DNA from: Montifringilla adamsi
Taxonomy: Eukaryota > Chordata > Aves > Passeriformes > Passeridae
Direction: 5' to 3'
Assembly (NCBI GenBank): GCA_017590115.1
Contig: JAGGNK010006493.1
Span: 558,001-622,000 of the forward strand
Length of the DNA stretch: 64,000 nucleotides
The translations under genes and the position numbers were made by a program. Numbering within the stretch: position 1 is the stretch's first letter; every line of letters begins with the position of its first letter. Shown here in pieces: positions 1 to 33,294 of the stretch. A model generated the notes under the pieces. That model worked only from the letters and a program-made list of their open reading frames with translations. It searched no databases and was not told the DNA's origin.

Positions 1-306
1 TCACAGGAAAAAGATTCTCCTGAGCAAAAGTGACAGTTGATCTCAGTGGGAGTTTTGTCTGGGAAGGAATCGTGAGATGTGTTTGCTTTGGTCAGATTAA
101 TTCACAAATTCTTTCTATTATACAATGCAGAAAAAAAGAACAAAAGAAACCAATCCCTGTGAAAGATTAAATGCTTTGCTTGAAAACCAGTTATTATAAA
201 TAAGCAACAGTGCCAGGGAGGATCCTGCTGCTCTGCAACCTGAGGGCATCCTGCAGAGGAAGAGCACTGTGCTCATCTGCTGGAGCTGAGGGAAGCCTGA
301 TGACCT

Positions 307-312
307 TTTATT
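307..312 (-). terminator. AATAAA polyadenylation signal for the candidate antisense gene
   Basis: The minus strand reads AATAAA here, about 200 bases past the candidate stop codon at 515-517. It is a single hexamer, so its meaning depends on whether the antisense gene is real. Confidence 0.35.
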
Positions 313-514
313 TAGTGTGAAATAAGGGATGACTGGAAAGTGACTGCTGTTGTGTTAAAATTCAGAATGTTTAACCCAAGCAATTATTCCTGTTTAACAA
401 TTATTGCCTTAATTTTTAAAGTTTAAGAATTTTCTAGTGGGAATGGGGTGGAGTCTGAGTGTTTGTTTTGTGGGCAAAAAATAGAATTGTATTTCCACTG
501 TGTTTTTTAAAAAA

Positions 515-611
515 TCAAATGTGAACTGAAAACCTGAATGACCTGCAGCTGCTCCTGTCTCCCAGAGGGTCCAACTGAGAAACTGGCAAAATCCCCACTG
601 AGGGGCTGGTT
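515..611 (-). CDS. Third candidate (terminal) exon of the unrecognised antisense gene
   Basis: The acceptor is GTTAAGTCTTTCAG. In the phase set by the preceding donor (GT|A = Val) it reads SPSVGILPVSQLDPLGDRSS and ends FRFSVHI, with a TGA at 515-517. It is followed on the minus strand by about 200 bases and then a canonical AATAAA. The three-exon chain would give a C-terminal segment of roughly 190 residues. The call is inference from splice-site shape and phase only. Confidence 0.33.
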
Positions 612-699
612 CTGAAAGACTTAACAAAATCAGTATGTCCCTACAAAATGTTGTGGTTTGAAAGGATCAGCCTTTCTAGTGTTTTGTTTTCCTACTTAC

Positions 700-871
700 A
701 CAAATAACCACAAATCATTTTGAAATGAATGATTTGGGATTGGAGGGGGGGTGATTGCAGGTATTCCCAAACTGTTCCTAACCCAGGAGGGAAGAAGCAG
801 CACAGGATCTCCACCCTCTGAGTCTGTCAGTGCATAACTTTGAGATGGATCTGATACTTTGATTTCTTTCA
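700..871 (-). CDS. Second candidate exon of the unrecognised antisense gene
   Basis: The acceptor is a T-rich tract ending TTTTAAAAG, and the donor after position 700 is TTTGT|GTAAGT, an excellent match. The exon is 172 nt, starts in the phase left by the preceding exon (G|TG = Val) and stays open for 56 codons. These include KEIKVSDPSQSYALTDSEGG and LLLPSWVRNSLGIPAITPPP. It ends in phase 2, which fits the next candidate. The function is unknown. Confidence 0.35.
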
Positions 872-1179
872 CTTTTAAAAAAAAATTATAAATTATGAAA
901 GGCACCTACTTTTCAGGGCAAGGGGAAAAACACAGTCAGGAGCAAAAGCCTGTAATCAGGAATTGAATATCAGTTCTATAAAAACTGGGGTGCGTCATCC
1001 TAGAATTCAAGGCATGGCAGTTTTGATAAAAAGATTGCAAGTTTAATATACCAGTTATGATGAGGAGAGTTGAATTGACAACAACATTCTGATGCTTTTT
1101 AAAAGGTTTCTGTCTATCCAGTTATTTTTATCCAAATAAAAATCCACTGATGTGTCCCAGAGCATTCAGCCCAGCAGAA

Positions 1180-1240
1180 AGTTCCAGCCCCTGCCATGGC
1201 AGGGACACCTTCCCCACATCCTTCAGATGCTGCGGCGCAG
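1180..1240 (-). mobile_element. Short CR1-like fragment
   Basis: It contains CCCCTGCCATGGCAGGGACAC, the commonest 3'-end motif of the CR1 copies in this window, but the flanks diverge quickly. It lies beside the candidate antisense exons. Confidence 0.4.
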
Positions 1241-1468
1241 ATCTGGGGCAGCTCTGCAGCTGGGGTCTCAGAAGGTGTCCCTCGACCCTGTTTCTCTGGG
1301 GATGCAGCATGGTGGGAATACAGACCAACATCCATTCTGTAGGACAGGCAGGACACTTCCTTTTCTCTCTTTGAATACAGAATAGGCAGTTTAATGACAT
1401 GCAACACCAATCATCAAAGAAGTGAAGTGCAAAAATTTTATTTAAATATAAATCATAGCTATCCTTAC

Positions 1469-1771
1469 CTTGAGTTTTGGTGACAAGGTCACAAGCTGCA
1501 TAGTAATTTTCCCTGCTAATGTGTAGAGTGGTGGATTCTGTGGAAAAAGGAGGCTGTTCTACTCTAGCCCATCCTTGCAGGGTACACCAGGCCAGGGGAG
1601 TTAAAAGCTGGAAGAAGTGAAGGAGGGAGTGGCTCGGCTGGTGAATTCCATCTGCTGGAATTTGCATGGAGGATATCCTGCTGCAGGGCTTGGGCACTGC
1701 TGGCAGATCGCTTCCTTTGCTTATTAACTGCTCCAGAATCTGTTCAGACCCGTTATCCAGCACTATCAGCT
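1469..1771 (-). CDS. Candidate exon of an unrecognised antisense gene nested in PHF2 intron
   Basis: The minus strand is open from 1814 to 1128, a 228-codon frame. Within it the 303-nt segment 1771-1469 is bounded by a good acceptor (CTCCTTTATTACAG) and a near-consensus donor (CTCAAG|GTAAGG). It encodes 100 complete residues such as LIVLDNGSEQILEQLISKGS and LHISRENYYAACDLVTKTQ. An alternative acceptor (ATCCTACCAG) would begin the exon at 1813 and add NYWCWNNSYSFITE. The donor phase (1) fits the next candidate exon. I do not recognise the family; no transmembrane or signal segment is obvious. It could instead be a chance open frame or an old pseudogene. Confidence 0.38.
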
Positions 1772-2310
1772 CTGTAATAAAGGAGTAGGAGTTGTTCCAG
1801 CACCAGTAGTTCACTGGTAGGATTTAATTATGGTGAGATTAGCAAAGGGAAACACAGACACCAATTGTCTGTTATGCAACTTGTCTGGATTTAAAAATAT
1901 ACATGTATTTCTGGAGCTTGCCTTCTACCAGATATGTTTTCCAGATGTCAAATTTAAAAATCATTTTCCTCTCCTTACATTTTTCCACATTACCACTGTG
2001 GTGAGTGGCTGCTCTCAGAAGATTGCTTCCTGTCACATGGCATTTTAAGCCATTCCTGCTTAATGAAATGTGTAGGGACTTCTCTTTGGGAAAAATCATC
2101 CATATTCATCCAACATTTTCTGACATCATTTCAATAAAATGTAAGGGCTTCATTTGGGCAGGCTTGGCTCATTTTCATAACACAGTCTGAAATGCTGGGT
2201 TTGATTGCTGCCTCATTTGCCACAGTGAAAATCAGGAGAAATCCTTTGGAATCAGTGGAGTTACAGAGCTGCAAGTGAGCCAAAGGCTGTGCTTGGCTTT
2301 AAGTACTTAC

Positions 2311-2364
2311 AACATTGGTGTTGATCCGCAGAGAGCTCACAGGGTGCTCCTGGCTATCCCTGCT
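2311..2364 (-). other. Possible further upstream antisense exon
   Basis: On the minus strand, 54 nt are bounded by a strong acceptor (TTGTTTCCCTAG) and a strong donor (GTT|GTAAGT). The only open frame reads SRDSQEHPVSSLRINTNV. I could not join it in phase to 1469-1771 without an intervening exon. A segment at 1979-2055, ending AAAAAT|GTAAGG, can join the 1813 acceptor in phase but not this one. Confidence 0.2.
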
Positions 2365-2395
2365 CTAGGGAAACAAGATGGGCTTTAAAGTCAGT

Positions 2396-2572
2396 CATTT
2401 AGGTTGGGAAAAAATCCAAGATCACTTAGTCCGATCTGTGACTGATCACCAGCTTGTTAAGACCAGAGCACTGAGTGCCATGTCCAGCAGTTCCATGAGC
2501 ACTTGCAGGGATGGGGACTCCACCCCTCCCTGGGCAGCCCTATCCCATGCTTGACCTCCCTTTCTTTCTTCC
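2396..2572 (-). mobile_element. CR1 LINE 3' fragment (diverged)
   Basis: Read from plus, it runs TTGGGAAAAAATCCAAGATCA, then GGGATGGGGACTCCACCCCT and CCTGGGCAGCC. This is the layout of a reverse-oriented CR1 3' region from an older subfamily than the copies at 5308 and 8736. Confidence 0.75.
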
Positions 2573-2619
2573 CGAGAATTCAAGTTGATGATCCCTTCTA
2601 CCCAAATATGTTTGACATA

Positions 2620-2773
2620 ATATATGTGTATCTATATATATTAATATATAATTAATATATTAATATAAATTGTAATTATATTAATATATTAATAGGAATT
2701 AATATATAATTAATATTAATTGTAATTGTGTTATATATAATTGCATATATTAATATATTAATATAATATATAG
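2620..2773. repeat. AT-rich low-complexity tract
   Basis: About 150 bases consist of TATATA, TTAATATA and AATTAATAT steps with almost no G or C. Many short palindromes are possible (AATATATT). Confidence 0.9.
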
Positions 2774-3116
2774 ATGTGAATTACTCATTTTGAGATACAG
2801 CTTTTGTAAAAATTTATTCCCTTTTTCCAATGTTGGACTTCCAAGGTTAAATTTGGGTCAGCAAGATCTGGAGAAAAAGAAATCTGTGATAAACTACAAA
2901 AAAGTAGCTTTTAGGGCCCAAGCTGGGATCTGTTGGCTGTGAGAATGAGCCTTTAGTCCTTGCTGTGGTGTCATGGCAAAGATAAAATATAGAAAGTGTG
3001 ACTGGAAATGACTAAGAGTCAGGTGTTTGATGCAGGGTAATGGACTCCAGCTGGTGTCCAGGAGACAGCTCCTCCTGGGGAATGGTCTGGGGTGAGAATC
3101 TGGGCTGCCTCTGCAG

Positions 3117-3291
3117 GAGAGCTGGATGGGAGAGCTGGATGGGGAGAGCTGGATGGGAGAGCTGGATGGGAGAGCTGGATGGGGAGAGCTGGATTGCAGA
3201 GCTGGATGGGAGAGCTGGATGGCAGAGCTGGATGGCAGAGCTGGATGGGGAGAGCTGGATGGCAGAGCTGGATGGCAGAGCTGGATGGGGA
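3117..3291. repeat. GAGCTGGATGG minisatellite, about 13 copies
   Basis: About thirteen copies of a 12-14 bp unit, (G)GNAGAGCTGGATGG, lie head to tail. Variants differ in GGGAGAG against GGCAGAG. The variants are intermixed, not in blocks. Confidence 0.95.
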
Positions 3292-4410
3292 GGTTCCTGG
3301 GAAAGGGGAATGCCTGCCAGCTCTTGGTGCCGAGGCAAAGAGATCCCTGGAGGTTTTGAGAGAGTTTCAGTAGATTTGTTAATTCAGCATTGATCTGTCG
3401 CCTTCATTTTCTGATGCTCAGTGCTGTCTGGAGTGTTAATAAAGGAATGTGGTTAAGCTCTTTAATTTTCCTGTGGCAAGTGACACCTCTTTCCCTGGGA
3501 CTTGCACTCAGAGTGCAAGTGCAATCAGCACACTCGTGGTGTGGATTCAGATGGCTGAGAGGGGGGAGGAGGCGGAGGTTGGGAAGGGAGGGAGAGGAGG
3601 AAGGTTTGGCATTCAAGCCAGGCTTGTTTCCTTTGTTACCAGGAGCATTGAATTAATACACTAAGCCTGAGAGTCATTAAGATAAAGAACTAGCAGCTTT
3701 AATGAATATCTCCAGCTAGGCTGGAGCCTGCATGGAACTAATAAACCAAACATGCTTTGTGCAAAACCTGGGGTGGACTCACTGGGAGATGTCTTTCCTT
3801 AAGTTATTCCCGGGCTGTGGTTGGGAAAGCAAAATTTGCTCTTTCCAAATCTCATGTATTATATCTCTAGCCTTCAGATTCCTTTCCTAATGGAAAAGTG
3901 TATGGATCGGTGTGTGTGCAAAGAGCGAGGAGTGGGTGCCATCTGTGAGGGGTATGCTGCCTTCCCTCGCTGTTTTTGATAAGAGATTGATGGACTTGGG
4001 GTGAAATACTGAGTTTCATGATGTGAAACAAGGGTGGATAATGAAAGTATGTGACATATGAAAATTCTATTAACAGAGGCTTTAACTGACACAAATGAGG
4101 AAAAAGCCAGTTTCCTACCAGCGTGAGTTCCTCTGCACTCACTGTGGAAGCAGGAACAGCCGAGAGGGATAGTGCTGACTCAGGGAAAAAACAGGACCAG
4201 TTTTTCTTGCTGTGTTATCTGGCTGTCAGAGGCAGGGCAAAACCACACTGAAACCTGACTGGCTCACGTGTGCTCATTCCTGCTGGCCCTTTATCCCTGC
4301 TGGACTGTCCTGTGTGTCCATCCCTCACTGGGAGCACAGTCAAGGGGCCTCAATCAGCTGCAGCTCTGAGCCATAATAAATTCCCTTCCCTGCACTTCTA
4401 GCAACTAATT

Positions 4411-4481
4411 CCTTTTCCTTTTCCTTTTCCTTTTCCTTTTCCTTTTCCTTTTCCTTTTCCTTTTCCTTTTCCTTTTCCTTC
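4411..4481. repeat. (CCTTTT)n hexanucleotide array
   Basis: About twelve perfect copies of CCTTTT form an uninterrupted pyrimidine strand of about 70 bases. It lies 480 bases before the first visible PHF2 exon. Confidence 0.97.
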
Positions 4482-4930
4482 CCTGTCCATTCTCTGTGCA
4501 GGGCACACTAAAATCCCATCAAACTTGGTGACAAATGCAGCACCACTGGACAGAGCTTTGTTCTGAGGTGATTCCTGACGAATGCACTCCCACAGATCCG
4601 TTCTGCAGGTTGTGCCAAGGGGTTTCCAGGGAGTTTCCTGGTGAGGATGAGGGACAGTGTGAGAGCCCAGAGTGTCCAGAGCCGGTGCTTGTGTGAGGCT
4701 GCATGCACTGCAGCTCAGCAATTACCCAACTGCTGCCCTCTGCTCCAAAATGCTCACTGCTCACTCTGTAATGGATCTTCAGCTGCACCACAATTGTCTA
4801 ATGGGGCACTGAGAGCAATATTAAAATCTGCAGGGCAGCATGGCGGGGGTTCCCTCCACTCTTCTTGGGAGATAAATTAAATGAAGATTCGTCCTTCCTG
4901 CCAATGTCTTAATAATTACCTTCATCTTAA

Positions 4931-28461
<23,531 letters not shown>

Positions 28462-29164
28462 TGGCCCCGGGGACGCTGCCACCCAGTTCTGGGCCACCAC
28501 CACAATAATCCCTTTAACTTTCAGCGGTCGGACTGTACAGAATCCTGCTATAAATATTTTTTAATATAGATGTCCTTTCTCAGAGTGCTGAGAGCAACTA
28601 GCCGCAAAAAGTTAATACTAATCTCGGCCACGGAGGAGCGCGCCAGACCCCCGCTCCAGCACCGGCTCCGGCCTTGGGCTCCTCGTCCCGCCCGGCCAGC
28701 AGGCAGGGCGGGTGGCCGCAGCTGCTGTGGTGGCAGTGCCAGGAGCAGGAAGGGCCACAAGGCCACGTGGCGGGAGGGGACCGCAGGACTCGAGGCGTGG
28801 AGCGGTGAGGTGACGGGCGCGTTTCTCAGACACCGCCTCCGCCCCACGCAGCCGCATGCCGGGCCCCTTTTCCTAGAATGTAGCTTGTACATAGCTTTTG
28901 GAATAACCACCGCCGGGTTTTTATACGGGGAGGGTCTCTCCGGGCGCTGCCCGCCGGTACCAGCTCTTTGCGTAACTTCTTGTACGAGGAGGGAGACAGT
29001 TATTTTACTAGCACCTTGTGGAGTGTTTCCGTGTTTTGTGACGATGTAATTTATTAATGTTTGTAGCTTTTTATATTTGTACATTTCTTATGGGCTTTGT
29101 TTATATACACACATTACTGGGGCGCGGCGCCTGCGGGGAACCAGAGCCACCTGCCACTGTGTGC

Positions 29165-29215
29165 CAGGGCCACCGGGGCCACCACCAGGGCCACCACCAG
29201 GGCCAACAGGGCCAA
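29165..29215 (+). repeat. 12-bp GGGCCACCACCA-type tandem repeat in 3'UTR
   Basis: About four imperfect copies of a GGCCACC-ACCAGG unit lie in the PHF2 3'UTR, immediately before the ATT-rich tract. Confidence 0.85.
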
Positions 29216-29244
29216 GCCGGCCTGGGCGTCGCGCCAGCTTTTTT

Positions 29245-29287
29245 TATTATGATTATGATTATTATTATTATTATTAGTATTATTATT
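29245..29287 (+). repeat. (ATT)n microsatellite in PHF2 3'UTR
   Basis: A run of ATT/GATT triplets follows a T7 stretch within the 3'UTR. It would be length-variable and contributes AU-rich sequence near the message end. Confidence 0.9.
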
Positions 29288-29458
29288 TTTTCGCAACATG
29301 TACATTTCTAACAAAGTTTATCGTGGCTATCTATCTATGACGGTGTTTTATTTACCGATTCATATCAAATGCTCTTGTATCGACTTCACAAAATCTTAAG
29401 TAAACCTAGAGCAAAGTTTAAAAAAAGAAGAAAAAAAAGGAAAAAAAAAAGAAAGCAA

Positions 29459-29464
29459 AGTAAA
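29459..29464 (+). terminator. PHF2: Candidate PHF2 polyadenylation signal AGTAAA
   Basis: AGTAAA is a known variant of AATAAA. It lies about 25 bases before a CA dinucleotide in ACACAATTG and about 45 bases before a T/G-rich stretch (29504-29520). A second AGTAAA is at 29399-29404. No canonical AATAAA occurs in the 3'UTR. Confidence 0.55.
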
Positions 29465-29699
29465 ACTATTTCAGGTTTTGTACACAATTGCCTGGGCCTG
29501 GACTTTTTGTGGGGTCGGTGAAGGAGGAGTGGGGAGGCAGCCAGGGGTCCCTGAGGATGGGTGAAGAAGCGAGCAGGGACCCAGCGCTAGCACAGACAGG
29601 GGGTGGCTCTGCTGCCACTGCCCCATCTGTCACCCACCCCCGTACTTGCTACAGCACCACGAGAAGCCCCGGTGAATTGGGCCATGCAAGGCCATTCCC

Positions 29700-30340
29700 A
29701 CCCCTCAGTCTGCTCCCTGCTCTTGGACACCTTGTGCTGGCAGTGGCCCGGGCCACCTGCAGCCTGCACAGTTACCTGTTCCCTCTGATGGCCGCAGCAG
29801 CCCCGAGGGGCAGCCCCTGCCCAGCCCCCTGCTCCGGACCGGCCGAGCGCTCATCCCCGGCTCCCGGGGGAATCCTCGCAGTCCGTCCTCGAAGGGACAT
29901 CTCGGGCGGGCTGCGCTGGCTGGTGGCGATATCGAGCTATCGCCAGCTGGGGGAGTTCACAGTTCAGAAACAGCCGGGAAAATGGGATCCGTCGAAAAGG
30001 AACCTCCCGAGCACCTCCTGCGGCTCGGGGACACGCGAGCAGTCCTGGCTCATCACAAAATACCCCGAGCTGGAAGGGACCCGCAGGGACCCCAGCTGAG
30101 GATGCGCTGTGACGGGTGAGAGGGAGCGCCCGCCGCCGGCCCTGCCCCAGCCCCCAGGCGCACAGAGCCGCCCAGCCGGGACGGAACAGCCGGGAGGAGC
30201 TGGAAAACCAGCGCAGAGCTGCCGCTCCCATCCAGCGAGGGACAAGGGGTAACACTCGCTGTGCCAGCCTCCCTGGGCAGGAGCCCGGGGCTGCCACCCC
30301 GTCCGGAGTGCCGGTGTGGGCCATGGGCTCACCTTTGCTG
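29700..30340. promoter_or_regulatory. GC/CpG-rich block downstream of PHF2
   Basis: This is the highest CpG density in the window outside coding exons (for example CGGACCGGCCGAGCGC at about 29836). It starts some 200 bases past the inferred PHF2 poly(A) site. A perfect inverted repeat, TGGCGATA/TATCGCCA, lies at 29924-29945. It may be an unmethylated island with promoter or enhancer activity, or only GC-rich sequence; no TATA box or coding exon is evident. Confidence 0.4.
30050..30090 (-). mobile_element. CR1-like 3' scrap inside the GC-rich block
   Basis: ACCCCGAGCTGGAAGGGACC closely resembles the start of the copy at 32661 (ATCCCGAGCTGGAAGGGACC). Only about 40 bases are recognisable. Confidence 0.5.
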
Positions 30341-32660
30341 TTACCTCTGCAGTGACTGGCCCCTGTGAATTCATAAACCTGCTGCTCGATGTACTGAGGA
30401 TGGCCCGGCCAGGGAGGTGTTTTCTGTGCACACATGCGGACAGGCTGTTGGCTGCTCCTGGTAAACAACTACTCACAGCATTCGTGTTTCTGTTGTTTCT
30501 GTCCTTATACTGACAAGAATCACTCCAACGCTGGCATTTGGCACAACCACACCTTAGTCTCACAGTCCTCACATTCATCTTTCCCCTGGCTGGGGCAGGC
30601 TCTGGGGTGCTTCCAGCGGTGGCCCGATGCCACCCCACGCTGCAGGCCCTGTTCTTTCCATTCCATCTGCCACGGACCTCAGTGCCTGCCCCACAGGACT
30701 CACAGCACTTGTGTAAACTGTTTGGAAGTTCTTCTCTGCATATCACAAGAGAAAGCCTGCTTCTCCTCTTCTCTTGAAAGAGTAATAATTATAATGAATT
30801 AAATTTTCTTCTGTTTCCAGCCTGCAGGGAAGACACACTTTAAGACTCATTTTCAGGTCATTGTCCTGTCAAACTTCACATACCTCTGAGCCCCAGCTCA
30901 CTGTATTTGCTAAACATTGATCTCCAGGGTGCACTCCTCCTCGGGGAGAGGCACGGACCCACCAGGGGCTGTCTGCCTCTTGGCTCACTCTCTGGCTCAC
31001 TGAGCTTGCTCCTGGCTCGCTCTTCCCATCGCACACTGCAGGTGTTTGCAGACCGTGTGTGACCACGTGTCTTCCTCTCACCTTCAACTCAATCAAATAA
31101 TTAGCTGTCACTTAGGAGTCAATTAGGTGACGCATCTTGAAAGTCTTTGTGTTTTCCCTACTTCTTCATTTATGAGCTCTGTTTAACAGCGCAAGGGAAC
31201 CGCTTTCTTCCTGAGGTCACCAGGGCACCCTGCGTTCATCTTTGGACTGCAGAAGAGTTCACACTCATTTCTCACCACTGGCTGGGCAGTGCGCTCCGTG
31301 GGCCAGACCCCTGCTATGGCCACAGCCCTTTTGCTTCGTGGTCTCTCAAACTCACTGTCCCTTCACAATGACCCTGCCCTCCTGCTGTCTGTGGGGAGCA
31401 TGTGGCTGTGCAGTAGAAAACTCTCCTCCACTGGCCATTCTTTTCCCTTTTTTTGCTGAACTCAGCAGTTCCAGCCCACAGCCACTTAATTTACTGCCAT
31501 AAAACACATTTAGTGGGTTGGTTTGGAGAACAAACCTTCCACACGATGTGGAATATCAGATGTCTGAATCCTGAGGAGACAGAAAGGGAAGAGGGGGTGA
31601 AGGTTTTCTAGAAGCACTTACGTATGAATTTATGGGAGCAGACCTTAAAATAAGACCTAGAACAAGTTGTACAATTAAAACTGTGCACTAATGCTGTATG
31701 GTTTACATGTCCCTTGCCCAGGGTTAAAGACTGCAGCAACTCCTTTCAACACACTTTCTTTATTCAAGATCACCAGCCTCGGTACTTTGCCTCAAAATGT
31801 GCAAACCTTTAACTTCCCCCAAGGGATAACTCACTCTGAGAATGAAATATTAATTAGAGCCTCGTCATCCACCATCACTGTGTGGCCTCTTGGAAGCCTG
31901 GGGAAGCCAGACACGCTCCAGCCCCAAAGTGCTCCCTTTGTGTAGGGCTTTTGTTCCCCACATTCCACCCGTGGGGCCCTGTCACAGTGGATAAGAGCTC
32001 CCCAGGCCTGAAAGGGAACTGTCAGGCTGAGTGTAACTGGCTGCTGACAGGGAGTATCACCATTAACCAGCTTGTTATCTTGAGCAGGGTTTGCACAAAT
32101 CACTCCCTGCCTGGCTTTTGGTATCAGCGGTGATGACAGCTCTTCGACAGATGCTGGTGAGGAGTGAATAAAGATGCTGTGGCTAAAGACCATCTGCAGG
32201 GATTAAACCTTCATCACATTCGGTGACTTTTCTGCTCTTGAGACAAAGGGAACCTTTCTTTTTCCCCAGTCACACACCTTAGTTTCTCCAAGAGGCTGTT
32301 TCCCTGCCAGACACTTCCATTGCAGCTTGTCTATCATGGAGACAATTGAACACCACCTTGTCCATTGTCTAAACTGACTATTTCCACATTTAATCCTTGA
32401 TTCTCTCTAATGCTTTTCTAAATCTCCAGCAACAACCCACCCTCATCCAGGACTGCTTCAGGAAGTTGCTGATGACTCTTAGGGCCACCAACTTCCAACA
32501 CTAACCACAAAGGTTGAAAGAGAAAGTGGTGTGTGACCTTCAGAGTCATGTCTTTCCATCTGAGCTATGTGCAGAGAGGGAGAACTAAATCACCAAAAAT
32601 GTTGTGATTCTCCATCTTCTGAGCAGTGACACAAATGTCATTTGAGTAACACAAGAACCA
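30341..32660. other. Intergenic unique sequence
   Basis: I see no coding exon, RNA gene or recognisable mobile element. Confidence 0.6.
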
Positions 32661-32790
32661 TGGAATCACAGAATATCCCGAGCTGGAAGGGACCCACAAG
32701 GACCATTGAATCCAACTCCTGGCCCTGCACAGGACTCCCCAACAATCCCATCATGTGCCTGAGAAAGTTGTACTAACACTTCTTGAATAA
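32661..32790 (-). mobile_element. CR1 LINE 3' fragment (GAGCTGGAAGGGACCCACAAG type)
   Basis: From plus it reads GAATCACAGAATATCCCGAG, then CCAACTCCTGGCCCTGCACA and CCCCAACAATCCCATCATGT, ending ACACTTCTTGAA. It is a different CR1 subfamily from the CAGGGACACCTTCC copies and related to the one at 61499. Confidence 0.88.
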
Positions 32791-33201
32791 GATTTGCTGT
32801 TTAAAACAAGGAGAATATTAAGTCTTGAGTTTGTTTGTCCAATGCTTAAAACTGAACAGGGAATTAAATAGACCCAAGCAAAGCAATTAACTGCGCTGAA
32901 GAAACTGCTGTTTGTTTTCAGTATGTTTTTGCTGTGTGCAGTAGCATATGAGGAGGAAACAACATCAGATGGGGGTGTTTATCTCATGCAGTGACTCAGA
33001 CCTCATGCCTGATGCTTCTCAAAGCACCACGTCTCGCTGCCCTTGTTGCAGTCCTGTTTCCACTGAGCTCCTGATGCTCACTAATGCTTTGCACTCTTAT
33101 TCCTTCCAGAGCCCTGCTGGTGTGTTCCAGGTAGGACCCCCTGGACTCCTACAGACCTCACGCTGACCTGAGGCATCCTTGCAATAGACAAGTTTTTATT
33201 G

Positions 33202-33294
33202 TCTCCTTGTGAGGGTGGGCAGGCCCTGGCACAGGTTGCCCAGAGAAGCTGTGGCTGCCCCTGGATCCCTGGAAGTGTCCAAGGCCAGGCTGGA
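33202..33294 (+). mobile_element. CR1 LINE fragment, truncated at 3' side
   Basis: It reads GTGAGGGTGGGCAGGCCCTG, then GCTGCCCCTGGATCCCTGGA, and breaks off after AAGGCCAGGCTGGA into unrelated sequence. Confidence 0.92.

Larger units (their letters stand above)
28462..29490 (+). other. PHF2: PHF2 3' untranslated region
   Basis: The sequence from the stop codon to about 29490 has the look of a retained 3'UTR: AT-rich blocks (28546-28575, 29041-29115, 29240-29410) separated by CpG-rich stretches. It ends in an A-rich tract with AGTAAA signals, followed by a G/T-rich downstream element at about 29504-29520. The end position is inferred from these signals, not observed from a transcript. Confidence 0.75.

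Noticed and set aside
3012..3393. Repetitive peptides in all frames, such as GELDGESWMGELDG
   Set aside because: They are translations of the GAGCTGGATGG minisatellite, not a gene.
29964..30746. 260-codon minus-strand frame
   Set aside because: It covers the CpG-rich block where stop codons are rare. There is no domain, and no start or splice support.
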